Positions 1-11,237 of a stretch of DNA of 64,000 nucleotides are shown piece after piece. The DNA is taken from positions 9,116,501 through 9,180,500 of the forward strand of contig JARWIR010000005.1 in NCBI GenBank assembly GCA_029959085.1, in the 5' to 3' direction. The DNA is from Nemophila menziesii (taxonomy: Eukaryota > Streptophyta > Magnoliopsida > Boraginales > Hydrophyllaceae). Position 1 is the first letter of the stretch, and every line of letters begins with the position of its first letter. The notes under the pieces were generated by a model. That model had not been told where the DNA came from. It saw only the letters and a list, made by a program, of their open reading frames with translations, and ran no database searches. The position numbers and the translations under genes were made by a program.

Positions 1-678
1 TTTTACTATGGGGAAAGACAATTATTATTAACGGTAGGTGTTGATAAGGGGTGGAGAAAGGTTAATATTAGTAATTTAACAACTCACCAGTTATCCTCAA
101 TTTCTATAGGAGGTTACTTGTATTGGGTACAGTCTAGAGAAGAAAAGGTCCCAATTCTTCTTCGTTTTGACATGGAAACTGAAACTTTTAAAACGCAGCT
201 TCCGCTTCCTCCTCTATTCCATCATAAATATGATAGGGATGGTCAAGTTTTCGCATTGGGGAGCTCTCTTTGCTTGTATAAGCGTGTAGATGATTATTCA
301 TTTGATTTTTGGTTGCTGAAAGATCCTCAAACTGAACATGGACAATGGGAAAAACTCCCAAATATTAATTTAACGGGTCGCCCTATTAAATGGTGTTATC
401 CTGATGGCTGGTTACAAAGCGGGGAGCTATTGGTCTTAAATTCTAGTGAAGGGGTCTTAGTTTACAATGTTAAGACCGAAGAATTGCATAGACATGAAGA
501 GCTTAATAAGGATCCTCAGATCGGCCATGCTCATGTCGAAAGCTTGGTTCCCATGAATAATTTGTCTTTAATGACAACTGGACGTCCAAGTAAGATGAGA
601 ATATCTAAATCAAAACTCTACTCAAAAGATATCATGAGCGATGAATTTAGGGAAGGGGCTATAAGTCTGTATTGGTAG
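1..678 (+). CDS. F-box-associated (FBA) domain protein, C-terminal part
   Basis: The reading frame is open from the first base, so the gene starts upstream of the window; 225 residues and the TAG stop are present. The protein reads FYYGERQLLLTVGVDKGW early on, then GGYLYWVQ, ILLRFDMETETF and LCLYKRVDD...DFWLL, which is the beta-strand pattern of the plant F-box-associated interaction domain (GxLYWL, I..FD...E.F, L.L......IW.M). The family forms the substrate-binding part of SCF ubiquitin ligases through an N-terminal F-box, which lies outside this window. No in-frame ATG is needed at 118; the frame simply continues from upstream. There is no frameshift or stop, so it may be functional, but truncation by the window edge prevents proof. 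A locus-specific F-box number cannot be given. Confidence 0.85.
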   Translation, partial: FYYGERQLLLTVGVDKGWRKVNISNLTTHQLSSISIGGYLYWVQSREEKVPILLRFDMETETFKTQLPLPPLFHHKYDRDGQVFALGSSLCLYKRVDDYSFDFWLLKDPQTEHGQWEKLPNINLTGRPIKWCYPDGWLQSGELLVLNSSEGVLVYNVKTEELHRHEELNKDPQIGHAHVESLVPMNNLSLMTTGRPSKMRISKSKLYSKDIMSDEFREGAISLYW

Positions 679-697
679 TGCCGTTGTTATGAACAAG

Positions 698-947
698 GTT
701 AGTGTTTATTTTGTTTGATATATATTTAATTTTGCATATTTTGTTTGATAAGTTTAATTTTCTTCTGACAAAAATTGTTATGGAAGAGTTTTGCACTATT
801 TTGATTACACGTTTCTTTTTTTCCAAAGATAAACTTTCCCCAAATATATGTTACTTACATTTGAAAAAATACTATCGAAATAAAAGTTATCATAAAAACA
901 CACCCTTACTGTTATATTTGTTTTGTTTGATGTTCAAACTGATGCAG
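698..947 (+). other. possible 3'-UTR intron of the F-box gene
   Basis: Twenty bases after the F-box stop, AACAAG is followed by GTTAGT, a reasonable plant donor. The stretch to 947 is T-rich and ends TGATGCAG, a good acceptor. This is compatible with an intron in the 3' UTR, which is seen in some plant F-box genes. Purely sequence-based. Confidence 0.4.
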
Positions 948-959
948 GATCAAGGCTAA

Positions 960-2840
960 GTCTATCAAAGATGCATATTTGCCCACAAGCACCTCCTTGC
1001 TCAACGATGAAGTAGAATAGTATATCAATATATTGGCGTTTACTATATCATAAAACGACATATTAATACAAACAGCAAAATTAATTTATGCCTCAAACAA
1101 GATTATTTTATTTTTGTGAATGATTTTATTATGTTTGTTTTATATTTATTGCATGATGATATTCGTATATTTATTTTTTATTATGATTTGCTCTTCCTCT
1201 TCGATTAACCTTTGCCTCTTACGATTTTCTTCTTCTACTTTCTTGTATGTCTTGTTTAATTTTGTTATTACTGTTTCTTTCTGCTTTTAGTAACATATTT
1301 TTGTTATATTGTAAATCATAACGATCAATTTATTATATATTTTTTTTGTATAAGGTGTCTTTGTTTTGTCAGTGGTGCAATTTTTGGATAATTTAGAATC
1401 ATATAGCGCAACTTACTCAAAAAAACAATAACATAATTTTATCAGAAATTTTGAAAAAAATACATGAAAATTAACCTGCCAAAAGATTTCTACACAATCT
1501 AAAGCCAAGAAACACTTCTTGATATTGAAATCTCGAACCTTGTCCAACGAGCCTAGCTAACTCCCTTCTCTTTCCTTGCATCTGTTATATATGGGGAAAA
1601 GCTGGATAAATTGCACAAATATACGACAATAAAAGGACCTATAGATAAATTATTACCTGGAAGCAATAGCTCTTCATGAGATCCCACGCTATGATTGTGA
1701 GGAATGAGGAATCACACATGAGCTGCTACTTTTAGTGCTTAAACGCATTTTCTATGCTTTAATTTATAAGCACGATGTCTAGCTTAAAAACAAAGAATGG
1801 TTTGCTGTTAAAAAAAAATGTTTTGTTGATTTTTGGATTTCTTTTTCCTCAGGTTTCATCCAATGCTTTCATGTAGTTAATTGTTTCTTTCCCTTTCTGT
1901 AAATTCTCCTTTGTTTTTAGTTCTATTTGTCCAGTCTTTTCTTGCTTATTTCTCCTTCGATTTTTTTTTTTTTTTTTTTAATTTTGTTTATATTCGTATC
2001 CGCTAATCTGAGTCATTAGTGGAATTTGCTTGCTTCTGAATGGATTGTGGAGTTGAGGTTTTTTATCATGGAGCCTATATATAGATATTGATAGTCCATA
2101 TTTTACAGCAATGCTGGATTTTCCTTGCATCAATCTCATCAAACCGATTTGGTTTCTCCATCTCATCTATTAAAGAAGCTCTTGATGCCAGATATTCCCA
2201 ATTGTTCTGGCTCTAATGAGGATAAAAAGGTCTCGTCTAATAAATTCGACTTTATCTACTACCCTTCCTTCCTTTTTCCGAATACCAAATCTGACTCATC
2301 ATGATCAACTGAAACTCTTTAATAGGGAGATAGATCTTTTGATGGTTTTTTGATTGGTGTTATAAATCTTCGGAGACCTGTGATGGGGTGGAGTAGGAAT
2401 GTCTTTTTGTTGATACAATTAGTCTTGACCCGAAACTGTTGGACTTTCATCCTTCTTATAACCTTGACATATTTGATTACTCAATCTCCAAGAAATTTTT
2501 GGCAAAACTTGATATCTTTACAATACCATCCTTTGGTTCTTTGAAACGTAAAATTGTTACTTCATCTTTTTTTGGAAAAAGGAAAACTTCTAGAATCTGT
2601 AATAGAATTCAATCGTAATTTGTTTTGTTGAGCTCTGACTTTTCAATTAGTCAGCGTGTAGAGGTCTTACATCGAAGTGATTATGGTCATTTTATCAAGT
2701 CTCGGAAAGTCAGCTTCTTTCGTGATCTTTTTTTTAAAAAACAATTGCTTAGTGACACCTCTTTGATTTTGATATCTCTAACCATTTACCTTTTCTTGTG
2801 AGGATTAACGGTTTCCATTTTTAGTCTCGTTCTACCGTTT
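960..2840. other. AT-rich intergenic stretch
   Basis: No convincing coding signal on either strand. Short open frames around 1978-2166 and 2350-2544 have no recognisable motif. An 18-19 base T run ends near 1979. Nothing else supported. Confidence 0.5.
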
Positions 2841-3172
2841 CAGGGGCGAAGCTACATGTTAGGTAGGTAATCCCCTTCCACCCACCCTGCCCCTGGAGCT
2901 TTAAAGTTTATTTTGTTAGGTTTTGATGTATATTTTTTGCATAAATCTTTTGTTTTTCTTTTGATAAAATAGGTTCATTTGTATAATAATAACCGGAATT
3001 ATAGTCTTATCAATTGAAAAAATTAATATAGGAATATATAGTGCATCTTTTTATAATATAGGGACTTGTAATGCAATTTTTGCAAAATATAGGGACCTAT
3101 AGAGCAATCAAGACAAATTTTGGGCAGTGCCTCCAAAAACCCCAAACCCCCCACCAAAAATTCCAGCCCCTG
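2841..3172. mobile_element. hAT-like non-autonomous repeat, CAGGGGCG family, copy 1
   Basis: Starts CAGGGGCGAAGCTAC and ends CAGCCCCTG, giving a 7-bp terminal inverted repeat (CAGGGGC/GCCCCTG) with the common plant subterminal motif GGGCGRAGCTA. The interior holds two lines of the motif ATAGGGACYTRTARNGCAATT, which also appears near 37.3, 39.85 and 43.7 kb. No clear 8-bp target duplication, so superfamily assignment is tentative. Confidence 0.5.
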
Positions 3173-3419
3173 GTTACTTGCTAGATTTTCTCTACTGCTC
3201 ACTCAATTCAAAACTGTGTAAAATTATCCCAATTTCCCTTTACAATTGTAGTTCAAAATCTTTCTTTCTTAAGATGTTTTTAAATCTTAAATGTCAGGTT
3301 TTTATTTGCAAGTTACAAACATATTTTCTGATTTTGTGTTCTTTCCTTTTGCTTGCTCCTTTTCTCTTTTTTTTTTTTTTTAATATTCATATTTCTCTAT
3401 AATACACGTAATAAATACT

Positions 3420-4460
3420 AAACCCAAATTTCAATCATCGTGAGAATAAACTTTCTCACGCTTCTAAACGAAAATCAATTAAGTACACGACCCAAACGTG
3501 AGTCATAAAAGAAAATAACAAACTAGGTCTATGTAGCAGAAAATAACAATCCGCGAATTTCTTAAAATCGTCAATCGTTACACTTCTCTTTCTAATTCTT
3601 TCATTCGAAACTAAAATATTATTAAAATCACCAAAAAAAGCCACAAATCATCAAAAGTAGCGGAAAAGTCTGAAAGGTTTTTCCCATAAACTTCTACGCA
3701 AATCTTTTTCATTCAAGTCATATATAAAAGAGATGTAAAGACTTAAAGAAGTTACCTTACACGCAATTTTGCAATGAATGGCTTGTGGTGTTCTCTCAAT
3801 AACATCTACTTGCACCTTATCTGGGTCTCAAACAACAAGAATTCTCCCATGTTCAACAAAATAAAAGTTATTTACACTCTTCCATCCTCTAAGCATACTA
3901 TTCATAAACAAATCCACTCGAACGGTGTTACTTTTCGTCTCCAAAATATCAAGAATATCAATGTTTTTACGTCTAATTAGATCAACTACTCCTCGCCTCG
4001 TATGGGTTGAGCAGAAACCCCTTGTATTCAAAGTCATAATAATCATTTAGAACACTCGGTGGGTTTCCCCTTATTTACGCATTTAAGTTTCGCGCTTCTA
4101 GCCTTCCAATATTGTTTCTTTGCCACGCGTACTCTCGTCTAGCAAGTGTGAGTTTCATATAACTTACCTCGCGTTTTTTCGTTTTCTTACTAACAACCAT
4201 CTCAAAAGAAATCTCCTTTATACCCTCAATCACAATTTTCTGATCATCCAAGTGTTTATCTGCTTCGGTTTCCGAAAATACTACCATAGCGGCGGAGCAA
4301 GAATTCGAACCTACTCGTAAAGCGCTTACCTCACAGGTACTATCTAACTCCGGGACGGAATTAAAATCCAACGATTTTCCCGGGTCATTTGTGCAGTTTT
4401 CGGAGAAAACTCTGCTGGGAAACAGCATTATTGTAGTCAATAGCTGCTGCAAAGTAAGGG
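3420..4460 (-). mobile_element. LINE (L1-type) fragment: ORF1 end and ORF2 endonuclease start
   Basis: On the minus strand a frame from 4452 to 4075 (125 aa, ...FEMVVSKKTKKREVSYMKL...) ends and, 28 bases later, ATG at 4046 opens MIIMTLNTRGFCSTHTRRGV, the typical start of plant LINE ORF2 (MKI.SWN.RG). It continues through ILETKSNTVR, matching the ETK catalytic motif of the apurinic-like endonuclease. After frame breaks, FGDFNNILVSNERIRKRSV near 3640 matches the later GDFN motif. The ORF1/ORF2 junction is thus preserved while the rest of ORF2 (RT, RNase H) is missing beyond about 3420. Pseudogenised by frameshifts. Confidence 0.85.
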
Positions 4461-4674
4461 ACTAGTTGGGATTAATCGCCTCTTGGGAGGCCTCAGATCG
4501 TCCTGCCTAATCCAAATATTTAGAAGTCTTTTGCCTTAGTATTAGTCGGCCACGCGCCTAGGCCATGTTTTATTGTTTGGGTGATATATATAATTACTCG
4601 GTGATATTAATGACTTAAGTGCTTTTAAACATATTTTTACACTTGCCTAAAGGTTTATTAACTTTTTTATGATT

Positions 4675-4882
4675 TTTTTATATGTGGGTGATCTGGGTCA
4701 ACTTGCGCGCACTACGACTAATTCCATAGAAACTATGCAAGTCTTCTTATGTATTCCCTAAATAAATCAAAACTAGGTTACGCATGTTCAGTGAGGGGAT
4801 TCGAACCTTGTACCTGTCACTTTACACCCTATAAGTGATGAAGAAATAGTAAGGCTCTGACCAGTTGAGTTAACCCAACTGT
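4675..4882 (-). mobile_element. tRNA-derived SINE (Au-like), copy 1, with 12-bp TSD
   Basis: Reverse complement has a pol III A box in TTAACTCAACTGGTCAGAGC and a B box GGTTCGAATCC, followed by a body ending in GTGCGCGCAAGTTGACCC and then CACCC and a short A-rich tail. This matches my memory of the Au SINE family of angiosperms. The flanks carry the 12-bp direct repeat TTTTTTATGATT (4663-4674 and 4883-4894), consistent with L1-type target-primed insertion. Confidence 0.85.
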
Positions 4883-4997
4883 TTTTTTATGATTATTTAG
4901 GCTCCTTTCGGTCATCTTAAATCCCAAAAATAAGTTTTGAAGGGCTTTTAGTACTTTTCTGGAGGCGTTTTGCTAAAACATACACCTTTTTTAGTAT

Positions 4998-5205
4998 CTT
5001 GGGTGGTCAGGGTCAATTCGTGCGCACCTTAACTAGTCCCACGGAGAATATGCACGCCTTCTCATGCATAGCCCAAGGTAAATCAAGACTAGGTTGTCCA
5101 TGTTCAGGGAGGGATTCGAACCATATACCTCTAATTCAAAACTTAAAAATACAAAAAAAAGTAATAAGATTCTAGTCAGTTGAGCTAACTCAATTGGTTA
5201 TCAAG
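4998..5205 (-). mobile_element. tRNA-derived SINE (Au-like), copy 2
   Basis: Same family and orientation as the copy 115 bases upstream: reverse complement shows GAGTTAGCTCAACTGACTAG (A box region), GGTTCGAATCCC (B box) and the 3' motif GTGCGCACGAATTGACCC. An A-rich interruption lies between the A and B boxes. No clean target duplication seen. Confidence 0.8.
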
Positions 5206-5471
5206 CGTTCTGACTTTTAGGGTTGTTGACATAGTTTATTCAGAATTTTTTGTGTTTTGAGTCCATTGCGGTTTTAAGTTAAAGCATATATCTAGAGAAA
5301 TTATCTTGTTATTTAAGCACTCTTTTATGTTATTAAATTGTACAAATATTTATATATTTGAATAATTACCATAGTTATAATGACTACATATATAGTTAAA
5401 TTGTTATGATTACTACCCACATGCACACACCTATACTTCTGCCTGGGCTAAAGTTTGATTAAAAAAAATTG

Positions 5472-5735
5472 TTTCCTGGGGGGACGTAAAGGCACAAATT
5501 AGACATCAGATCGACTTATTTGGAAACAAGGATCTCGAGCAATCTACTCGTCATGAAAAACCAAAAACCAAGTTAGCACGCTTGTGAGGCAAATGAATTT
5601 CGCTTTGGAAAGATAAGTGGTGAATCTCGAGTAGACGATTGTAAGTGAATATCGACTAATTTATTGTATTATAGTGGTAAGTATTCCTGCCTATCATGCG
5701 GGTATCCCCGAGTTTGATCCTCGACAAAGTCGTCT
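5472..5735 (+). repeat. duplicated block, unit 1 (carries tRNA-Asp-like sequence)
   Basis: Shares a run of matching words with the block at 5930-6222: TTTYCTGGGG, AAACAAGGATCT, TCATGA, CAAATGAATTT, GCTTTGG and AAGAT.AGTGGTG, all in the same order and spacing. The tRNA-like sequence sits at its 3' end. It is a diverged direct duplication of about 260 bp. Confidence 0.75.
5660..5732 (+). pseudogene. tRNA-Asp-like pseudogene, copy 1 (anticodon ATC)
   Basis: Resembles nuclear plant tRNA-Asp(GTC): the D region TATTATAGTGGTAAGTATTC, the anticodon arm CTGCCTATCATGCGGG and the T arm GAGTTTGATCCTC are in the right order and spacing for a 73-nt tRNA. The anticodon position reads ATC (5693-5695) instead of GTC, the acceptor stem is badly mispaired, and the T loop has TTTGATC instead of TTCGATC. 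Probably non-functional. Confidence 0.7.
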
Positions 5736-5929
5736 CCATTTTCCTATTTTCTTTGCATGTTACCTATCTCGCTCCATTGAACAACTCGATGATCACATGT
5801 TAATTTTCTTGATCATTTATTTATGTTGTTGGTTCTGATGTGGCCTTTCAAGTTCCAACCTCAAAGGCTTATGATGTACTGAGGTCATCATATGTTCATA
5901 TTGTCCACTAAATTATAATGGTGAAAAAT

Positions 5930-6222
5930 CGTTTTCTGGGGAATACATGAAGGTACAAATTAAAGATCAATTTATGAAAATAAAGTAGATTTCAACTTGG
6001 GGTTTTCAGCCCATTCTGAAACAAGGATCTTAAGTAACCTACTTGTCATGACAAATCAAGCTAGAACGCTCATGGGCCAAATGAATTTAGCTTTGGGAAG
6101 ATTAGTGGTGGATCTTGAGTAAAAGTTTGTTAGTTAAACAATAACCAAGTCGTTGTAGTATATTGGTAAGTATTTCTGCCTGTCGTGCGGGTGACCCGGG
6201 TTTGATCCCCCAAATAGGATAT
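5930..6222 (+). repeat. duplicated block, unit 2 (carries tRNA-Asp-like sequence)
   Basis: Second copy of the 5472-5735 block with small insertions (for example near 5980-6015). It again ends in a tRNA-Asp-like sequence, so the tRNA and its 5' flank were duplicated together. Confidence 0.75.
6149..6218 (+). pseudogene. tRNA-Asp(GTC)-like pseudogene, copy 2
   Basis: Begins GTCGTTGTAGTATATTGGTA and continues with an anticodon arm that keeps GTC (6182-6184) and then GGTGACCCGGGTTTGATCCC. The D, anticodon and 5' T-arm regions are very close to plant tRNA-Asp. The 3' side of the T stem has lost about two bases and the 3' acceptor strand reads CAAATAG, pairing at only about four of seven positions. 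A T6 run follows at about 6223. Better preserved than copy 1 but probably dead. Confidence 0.75.
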
Positions 6223-6299
6223 TTTTTAAAGATGAAGGTATATTTTTTATATTTTTTCATTTCTAATATACACACACACCAATATATATAATATTAAAC

Positions 6300-6424
6300 T
6301 AAGATCGATAGTTGATCTAGTGGTTAGACTACTCTGGAGAGACAAAGAGGTTCTGGGATCGAATCTTATTGGAATCAAGATGATTCCGAGTCCAAAGTGG
6401 CTAGCATATGTACTCAAAAAAAAG
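6300..6424 (+). mobile_element. short tRNA-derived SINE (family A), copy 1
   Basis: About 125 bp: GATAGTTGATCTAGTGGTTA (A-box-like) is followed by GGTTCTGGGATCGAATC (B-box-like), then GATTCCGAGTCCAAAGTGGC, CATATGTA and an A8 tail. Flanked by ATTAAAC (6293-6299 and 6425-6431). A close relative with a clean 14-bp target duplication lies at 44157-44280. Confidence 0.8.
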
Positions 6425-6551
6425 ATTAAACACTATCAAATTGATAATAAAAAAGGAAAGCAAATGAGTTCTTATCATTTCTCATGTAACTTTTTTTTTT
6501 GAAGTTATGAAGTCAAATATATACATATGTGTAGATGTTGTAATATTGATT

Positions 6552-6730
6552 AGAGTAATGATATATACCACCCAAATACCACCCAGTGACGTGGCGTGAA
6601 TTGGTTGGTTAACAATCGTTAATTAGATCAAGAAAATAAATAGATTAGCGATTGTTAACCAACCAATTCACGTCATGTCACTGGGTGGTATTTGGGTGCT
6701 ATGGTTTTGGGTGGTATATATCATTACTCT
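6552..6730. mobile_element. foldback MITE, almost entirely inverted repeat
   Basis: Left end AGAGTAATGATATATACCAC and right end GTGGTATATATCATTACTCT are exact reverse complements, and the complementarity continues inward through CCAAATACCACCCAGTGAC and GGTTGGTTAACAATCG, leaving a loop of about 40 bases with one small asymmetric insertion on the right arm. Candidate flanking 3-bp duplication ATT. A transcript would fold into a long near-perfect hairpin. Confidence 0.85.
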
Positions 6731-6859
6731 ATTAATTTTTCTCTTTTAGGTTTAATATTAAAAAAATATAAAATATATCAAGATTAAAATGATTATAATA
6801 TAGCTTAGATAATAATTAAATATAATGGACTTTTAAATTTTAAAAGAATTTGTTACCAA

Positions 6860-9603
6860 TCAATGGTAAAAAAAGTTTTCAAACTTGGAGGTATGAAGAA
6901 AAAATTCATGAGAGATGAGTCTCTTACTTCATCTTTTAGTGATCTTTTCAAGAACCCCTTTGCGGGGCATTCCAAGGGGAATTCAGAAGAGTTTGTCAAT
7001 AACCTTATTGTTTCACCAAAAGATGTTGGCCAATGGAAGGGAAGGGTATAGATTTAGCTATGATGGGAGGATTTTAGAAATAGAAAGAGAAATGAGTTAG
7101 GATATTAGGAATTTTATCTCATGACCCTAACAATAGGGCTTGTAAGGGTTTTAAAAAAATTGGGAGTTACTTTGGGAGCTCCAATTAGATTTGATGGGGG
7201 TACTATTCTAGAGAAATGAAGGTTTATAGTACTTAGTTTCTCGAGAATAAACATGATATAAGAAGAGTAATGTTGGTTGTGAGGCAAGTGGCTCAGGAAA
7301 GCTGGATATGGAAAAACCTCCTGAAGACAAGCTCACAAACTCATCAAGTTCCAGCAATTTTCCATTTCCAGAAGAGGACTCAATGACTTTACATTCTTCT
7401 GACTCCAGTGTGGAGGAAGTTGATAGGAGCCACTTCCTCGAGAACGTTTACCCTAAGTGTTTTGCATATTCAAGGAAAGATGAAGAGGACGAAGACCCGG
7501 AGGAAGAAGTTGGAGAGGAAGAGAATATCCAAGATGATGAAGAAGAAGATAGGGATGGTGGTGGTGATAATGTGTGGTCTGGCTTCGGTAGCACAACATA
7601 CAACAACTTAAGCAAGGAGGGAGGTAAAGTGATAATGAAATAAGATCATGCTCTGAATAGATTCAAGCTTGCCCTCAAACCAGCCGCCAACCCAAAATTA
7701 AGTTTCATACCTGGAATTTTCAGGGGAACGAGAGTCCCTTGACAAAACACCACTTTTCCTCCATTTTTGTTTCTTTTAAGGTTGATATAGTTTGTTTGTT
7801 TGAAACTAAATTAAAGTTGTATAATGTTGGATGTTTTGTAAAAAAAACTTTTGTAAGAAGTTTAGTAAGTCTTTTGTGGTGCCCCTAGTTGGTGAAAAGG
7901 GGTCCTAGTGTGGAAGAGTCACATCTCTCTTAATGTTTTGATTTACTGTAATTTTCTAATTGTAACTCGTGTGAATGAACATGATGGGTTGTTTTGGTAT
8001 CTTTTTTTTATTCATGCTCCTAATAGTTTTGAGGAAAGGTTTGAACTCTAGGAAGAAATTTCATTACAAAGTAGTCATTTCCATGGACCGTCGGTAAATC
8101 TAGGAGATTCTAATGACTACTCAAAATCATTTATAAAACAAAGGATCAGTGAAGCGAACGATCCACATGGATGTTTTCAATGAGTTCATCATTTCTAGTA
8201 ACCTCTTTGATCTACCGCCAAAACTACGCTTCTTCACTTGGTCTACTCGTAAAGAGAAGCACCAACATGTTAAAGCTAGTCTCTACAGGGTGCTTGGAGA
8301 CCAAAGAAGGGTATGACTCTTTCCTAACGCTACTCGTCCTTCCAACTATTGGATTCAACCACTCCCCGATTATTACCGATTGTAATCCTACTTTTGGCAA
8401 GACTCAAAAAAGATTCAAGGTGGATCATTTATTGCTCAATGAGATCACATGTGAGGGATTGGTCCTTAATTCTTGGGGAGACTTTATTGAGGGATTGTTA
8501 GGTTTGGGACAACAGATGAAAACATAAATTATTAAGAGAGTTGTTTACCGATGGATCCAAAAAACTTTCAAGAATGATTCTTCACTCATCAAATGTCTCC
8601 AATGGCGTCTTACAATTTTCCAAAAACTAAGACTGCTCTGGTCCATATAGGTGAATTCTAAGGAAAAGTGGGAGAGTATAGACCCATTTCTTGTGCTAAC
8701 TTGGACTATAAAGTTATCTCATCAATTCTAGCAGGAAGAATGAAGGGATTTCTGGGTGAAATCATCTCTTTGACATAGTAAGCTTTCATCAAAGGAAGGG
8801 TTATCCAGGATAATATCATACTTGCTCATGAGGTTGCTTTCTTCTTAAAAAATTACCGCAAATCTAATAAAATTCTCGCGATCAATTTGGATATGGCAAA
8901 AGCTTATGAGAATGTGAGATGGGATTTTTTAGAAACGTTCCACAAAAATTATGCTTTGACAATTTGTAGATTGGATGGATCGTGAAATGTGTCACAATAG
9001 TTTGTTACCAACTCTTCTTAAATGGAGAGCCTCTGAGCTTAATAACTCCACTTAACGACACAAGACAGGGGGACTCGATCTCCCTCTTTCTGTTTTTCCT
9101 CATCACGAAAGCTCTATTTGGTTTAATAAACTTCGAAATAATATAAGGGAACATTGTAGGAATGACATTGGCCAGAGGCTACCTTGCTCTTTCTCGCCTA
9201 GTTTTTGCGGACGGTTCACTTTTTTAGGTATCATTTAGTGATAAAGAAATCGTTTATTTTAGGAGATTCATCAAAACATATTGTGAAATTTATGGACAAA
9301 GACCGAACCTCGGTAAATCTAGTATTTGCTTCAGTAGAGGAAATCTGGTGGACACTAGGGAATGGGTGTTTCCTATCTTGGAATCGGTAAATCAGACTTT
9401 ATTGGGAGATACCTAGATATTCATAAGAATCATGAGGGAAGCCAGAAGAATAGACTTCATTGGGTCAAATATAGGCTTATAAATATGACAACTAATGGAA
9501 GAAAAAACTTCTCTTAGATGGAGGAAAAGATGTGTTAATTAAATTCATCCTTCACTTCCAAATTATGCAATGGCAGTCCTTAAATTTTCTAAAAAATGTT
9601 GTA
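6860..9603 (+). mobile_element. LINE (L1-type), decayed, ORF1 remnant to mid-RT
   Basis: From about 7712 the plus strand reads WNFQGNESP...VDIVCLFETKLK (start of ORF2 endonuclease), then HAPNSFEERFELWEE, NLGDSNDYS and, near 8190-8290, a DLP..FTWS-like stretch (FDLPPKLRFFTWSTRKEK). From 8670 RT motifs appear: RPISCANLDYKVISSILAGR, AFIKGRVIQDNI, INLDMAKAYENVRWDF and RQGDS. Near 9510-9590 GGKDVLIKF and PNYAMAVLKFSK match the region after the RT palm. Frames shift repeatedly. The upstream acidic ORF at 7308-7643 (Ser-rich, then Glu/Asp-rich) sits where an ORF1 C-terminus would be, but has no diagnostic domain. RNase H is absent; the element stops against a copia fragment. Confidence 0.85.
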
Positions 9604-9990
9604 AATGGCATTTGATATTTGAGATAGCGCACGTATATTTTTTTGTTCCAGGTTCTTCATTGACATTTTTTTGAAGAGCGTCCCAGATCTCCTTTGCAGT
9701 TTTTTAAGAACTGTAGTACTCGTATAAGTCGTCGGATTAACCATTAAGAATGAAATCCTTACATCTAAAATCTTTCTCAACCCATAATTTGTCAGCTTGA
9801 GTTTGAGCTTCACTGTGTTTTTTCTGGTAAATCAGGTTTCTCCATAGTACAAGTAGATGCGACTTATTCCATCATTAAGAAAAATTGCATCTTTTGTTTC
9901 CATCTTCTAAAATGAGCCCCTTAAGAAGCGGAAAGGTTTGTTCAAATCAACATTAACTTGTTTGGTTTCATTTTTTGCATACATGTTGGA
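9590..9990 (-). mobile_element. Ty1-copia gag fragment
   Basis: Read on the minus strand from about 9960, with frameshifts: DLNKPFRF, RRWKQKM, then WVEKDFRCKDFILNG, SDDLYEYYSS, TAKEIWDALQK and EEPGTKKY. This is the conserved core of copia-type gag (UBN2-like). At least one stop (after ILNG) and shifts show it is dead. It begins where the plus-strand LINE ends, so a breakpoint lies near 9603. Confidence 0.85.
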
Positions 9991-11237
9991 TGAACGTCTT
10001 GAAATTTTTATTGCAAAAAAAATATTATAATAAAGTTACTGATGATTCTTAAGTTGAGTCGCGGACTAGGCGTTCTCTTTATGATGTTTTGCGGCTCTGT
10101 CCAAATTATGCAAACAGTTTATTAGCCTTATTGTTCCCAGGTTAAACAACCTAGAATCTTCTCTGTCTAGACTTTCTCTGCATTTTTAGAAAGCTGAGAA
10201 ACTAAACAACCCTCAAGCTTGCTCAAAAAATATTTATTTTGTTGTAAATAATTTTTTTTATAACTGAGCATGAAATTTTTGTATTGTTTAAAGTTATTGA
10301 AAAGGCTAGTATGTGTAAAATACAAGGTAGTTACTCAATTTATAGACAAATCATGCCATATTTTGTGGAAGTAAGTTGAATAAGTTTTGGAAATAGTTGA
10401 GTAGATAAGATCAGTAGAAAGATGTTATTTTGTTGAGCAAATCAAGCATTTGACTGAGTTTATAATTTTGAATAATACAAATTAAAAACTTGGTCAAAGT
10501 ATAGCTGTAATATTCAAAAGTTACAACATGTGATACTGGATTATCCATTGGGAACTAGGATATATTTTCATCAGATATAGCTAAAACCATTCAAGATATT
10601 GGATATCAATATTGGTAATCCTAATTTGAGAGAAGCTATTGTGTTGGAGTATTCAACTCTTAATTCTATCTTTTTGCTAGAACTGGGATCTGGTTGGACT
10701 CAGCCTAACAAGCTTCAAAAAAGTATAAATCAAAGATATTAACCAATGCATGAATGACAAACGCATATACCCATGTAGTCTGAAACTTATTGAAATGGTA
10801 AAACAAGCCTAGATAGAAGAGACAATGAGACACAATCTTAGACACCCAATCGGTTGCACTAGTACCCTAGTTTGCATCAGGTAAAGGATCCGCCTAGTAT
10901 TAGCCATAGACGTTGGAAGCAGAGAAAGTACTACCTTAAAACACAAAAATAGTACCTTAATATCAAACTTTGTGAAGTTTTCTTCAATGCGGTAATGGGG
11001 TATATTATCATAAAGTGAAATGATTGGTTGACCAATCAATATGTAACATGTGGCTAGATTATATGTATCTTTTCATAAATAACATTGCTAACTTTTCATA
11101 AATGATATAAGACCCACACAATTGATAACTTTTCAAAAAAATATAAATAACTTTTCATAAAATGTAAAAAAAGTTAAAAAATAATTTTGTACCCTACTAA
11201 AGACCTCCCCGAACTTTGTATATGAGATGGTGTTGGA
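9991..11237. other. AT-rich stretch without recognisable feature
   Basis: No coherent reading frame. Could include the LTR or leader of the minus-strand copia fragment, but I see no PBS or LTR boundary that proves it. Confidence 0.4.

Noticed and set aside
5660..6218. Two functional tRNA-Asp genes
   Set aside because: Acceptor stems do not pair and copy 1 has lost the GTC anticodon; called pseudogenes.
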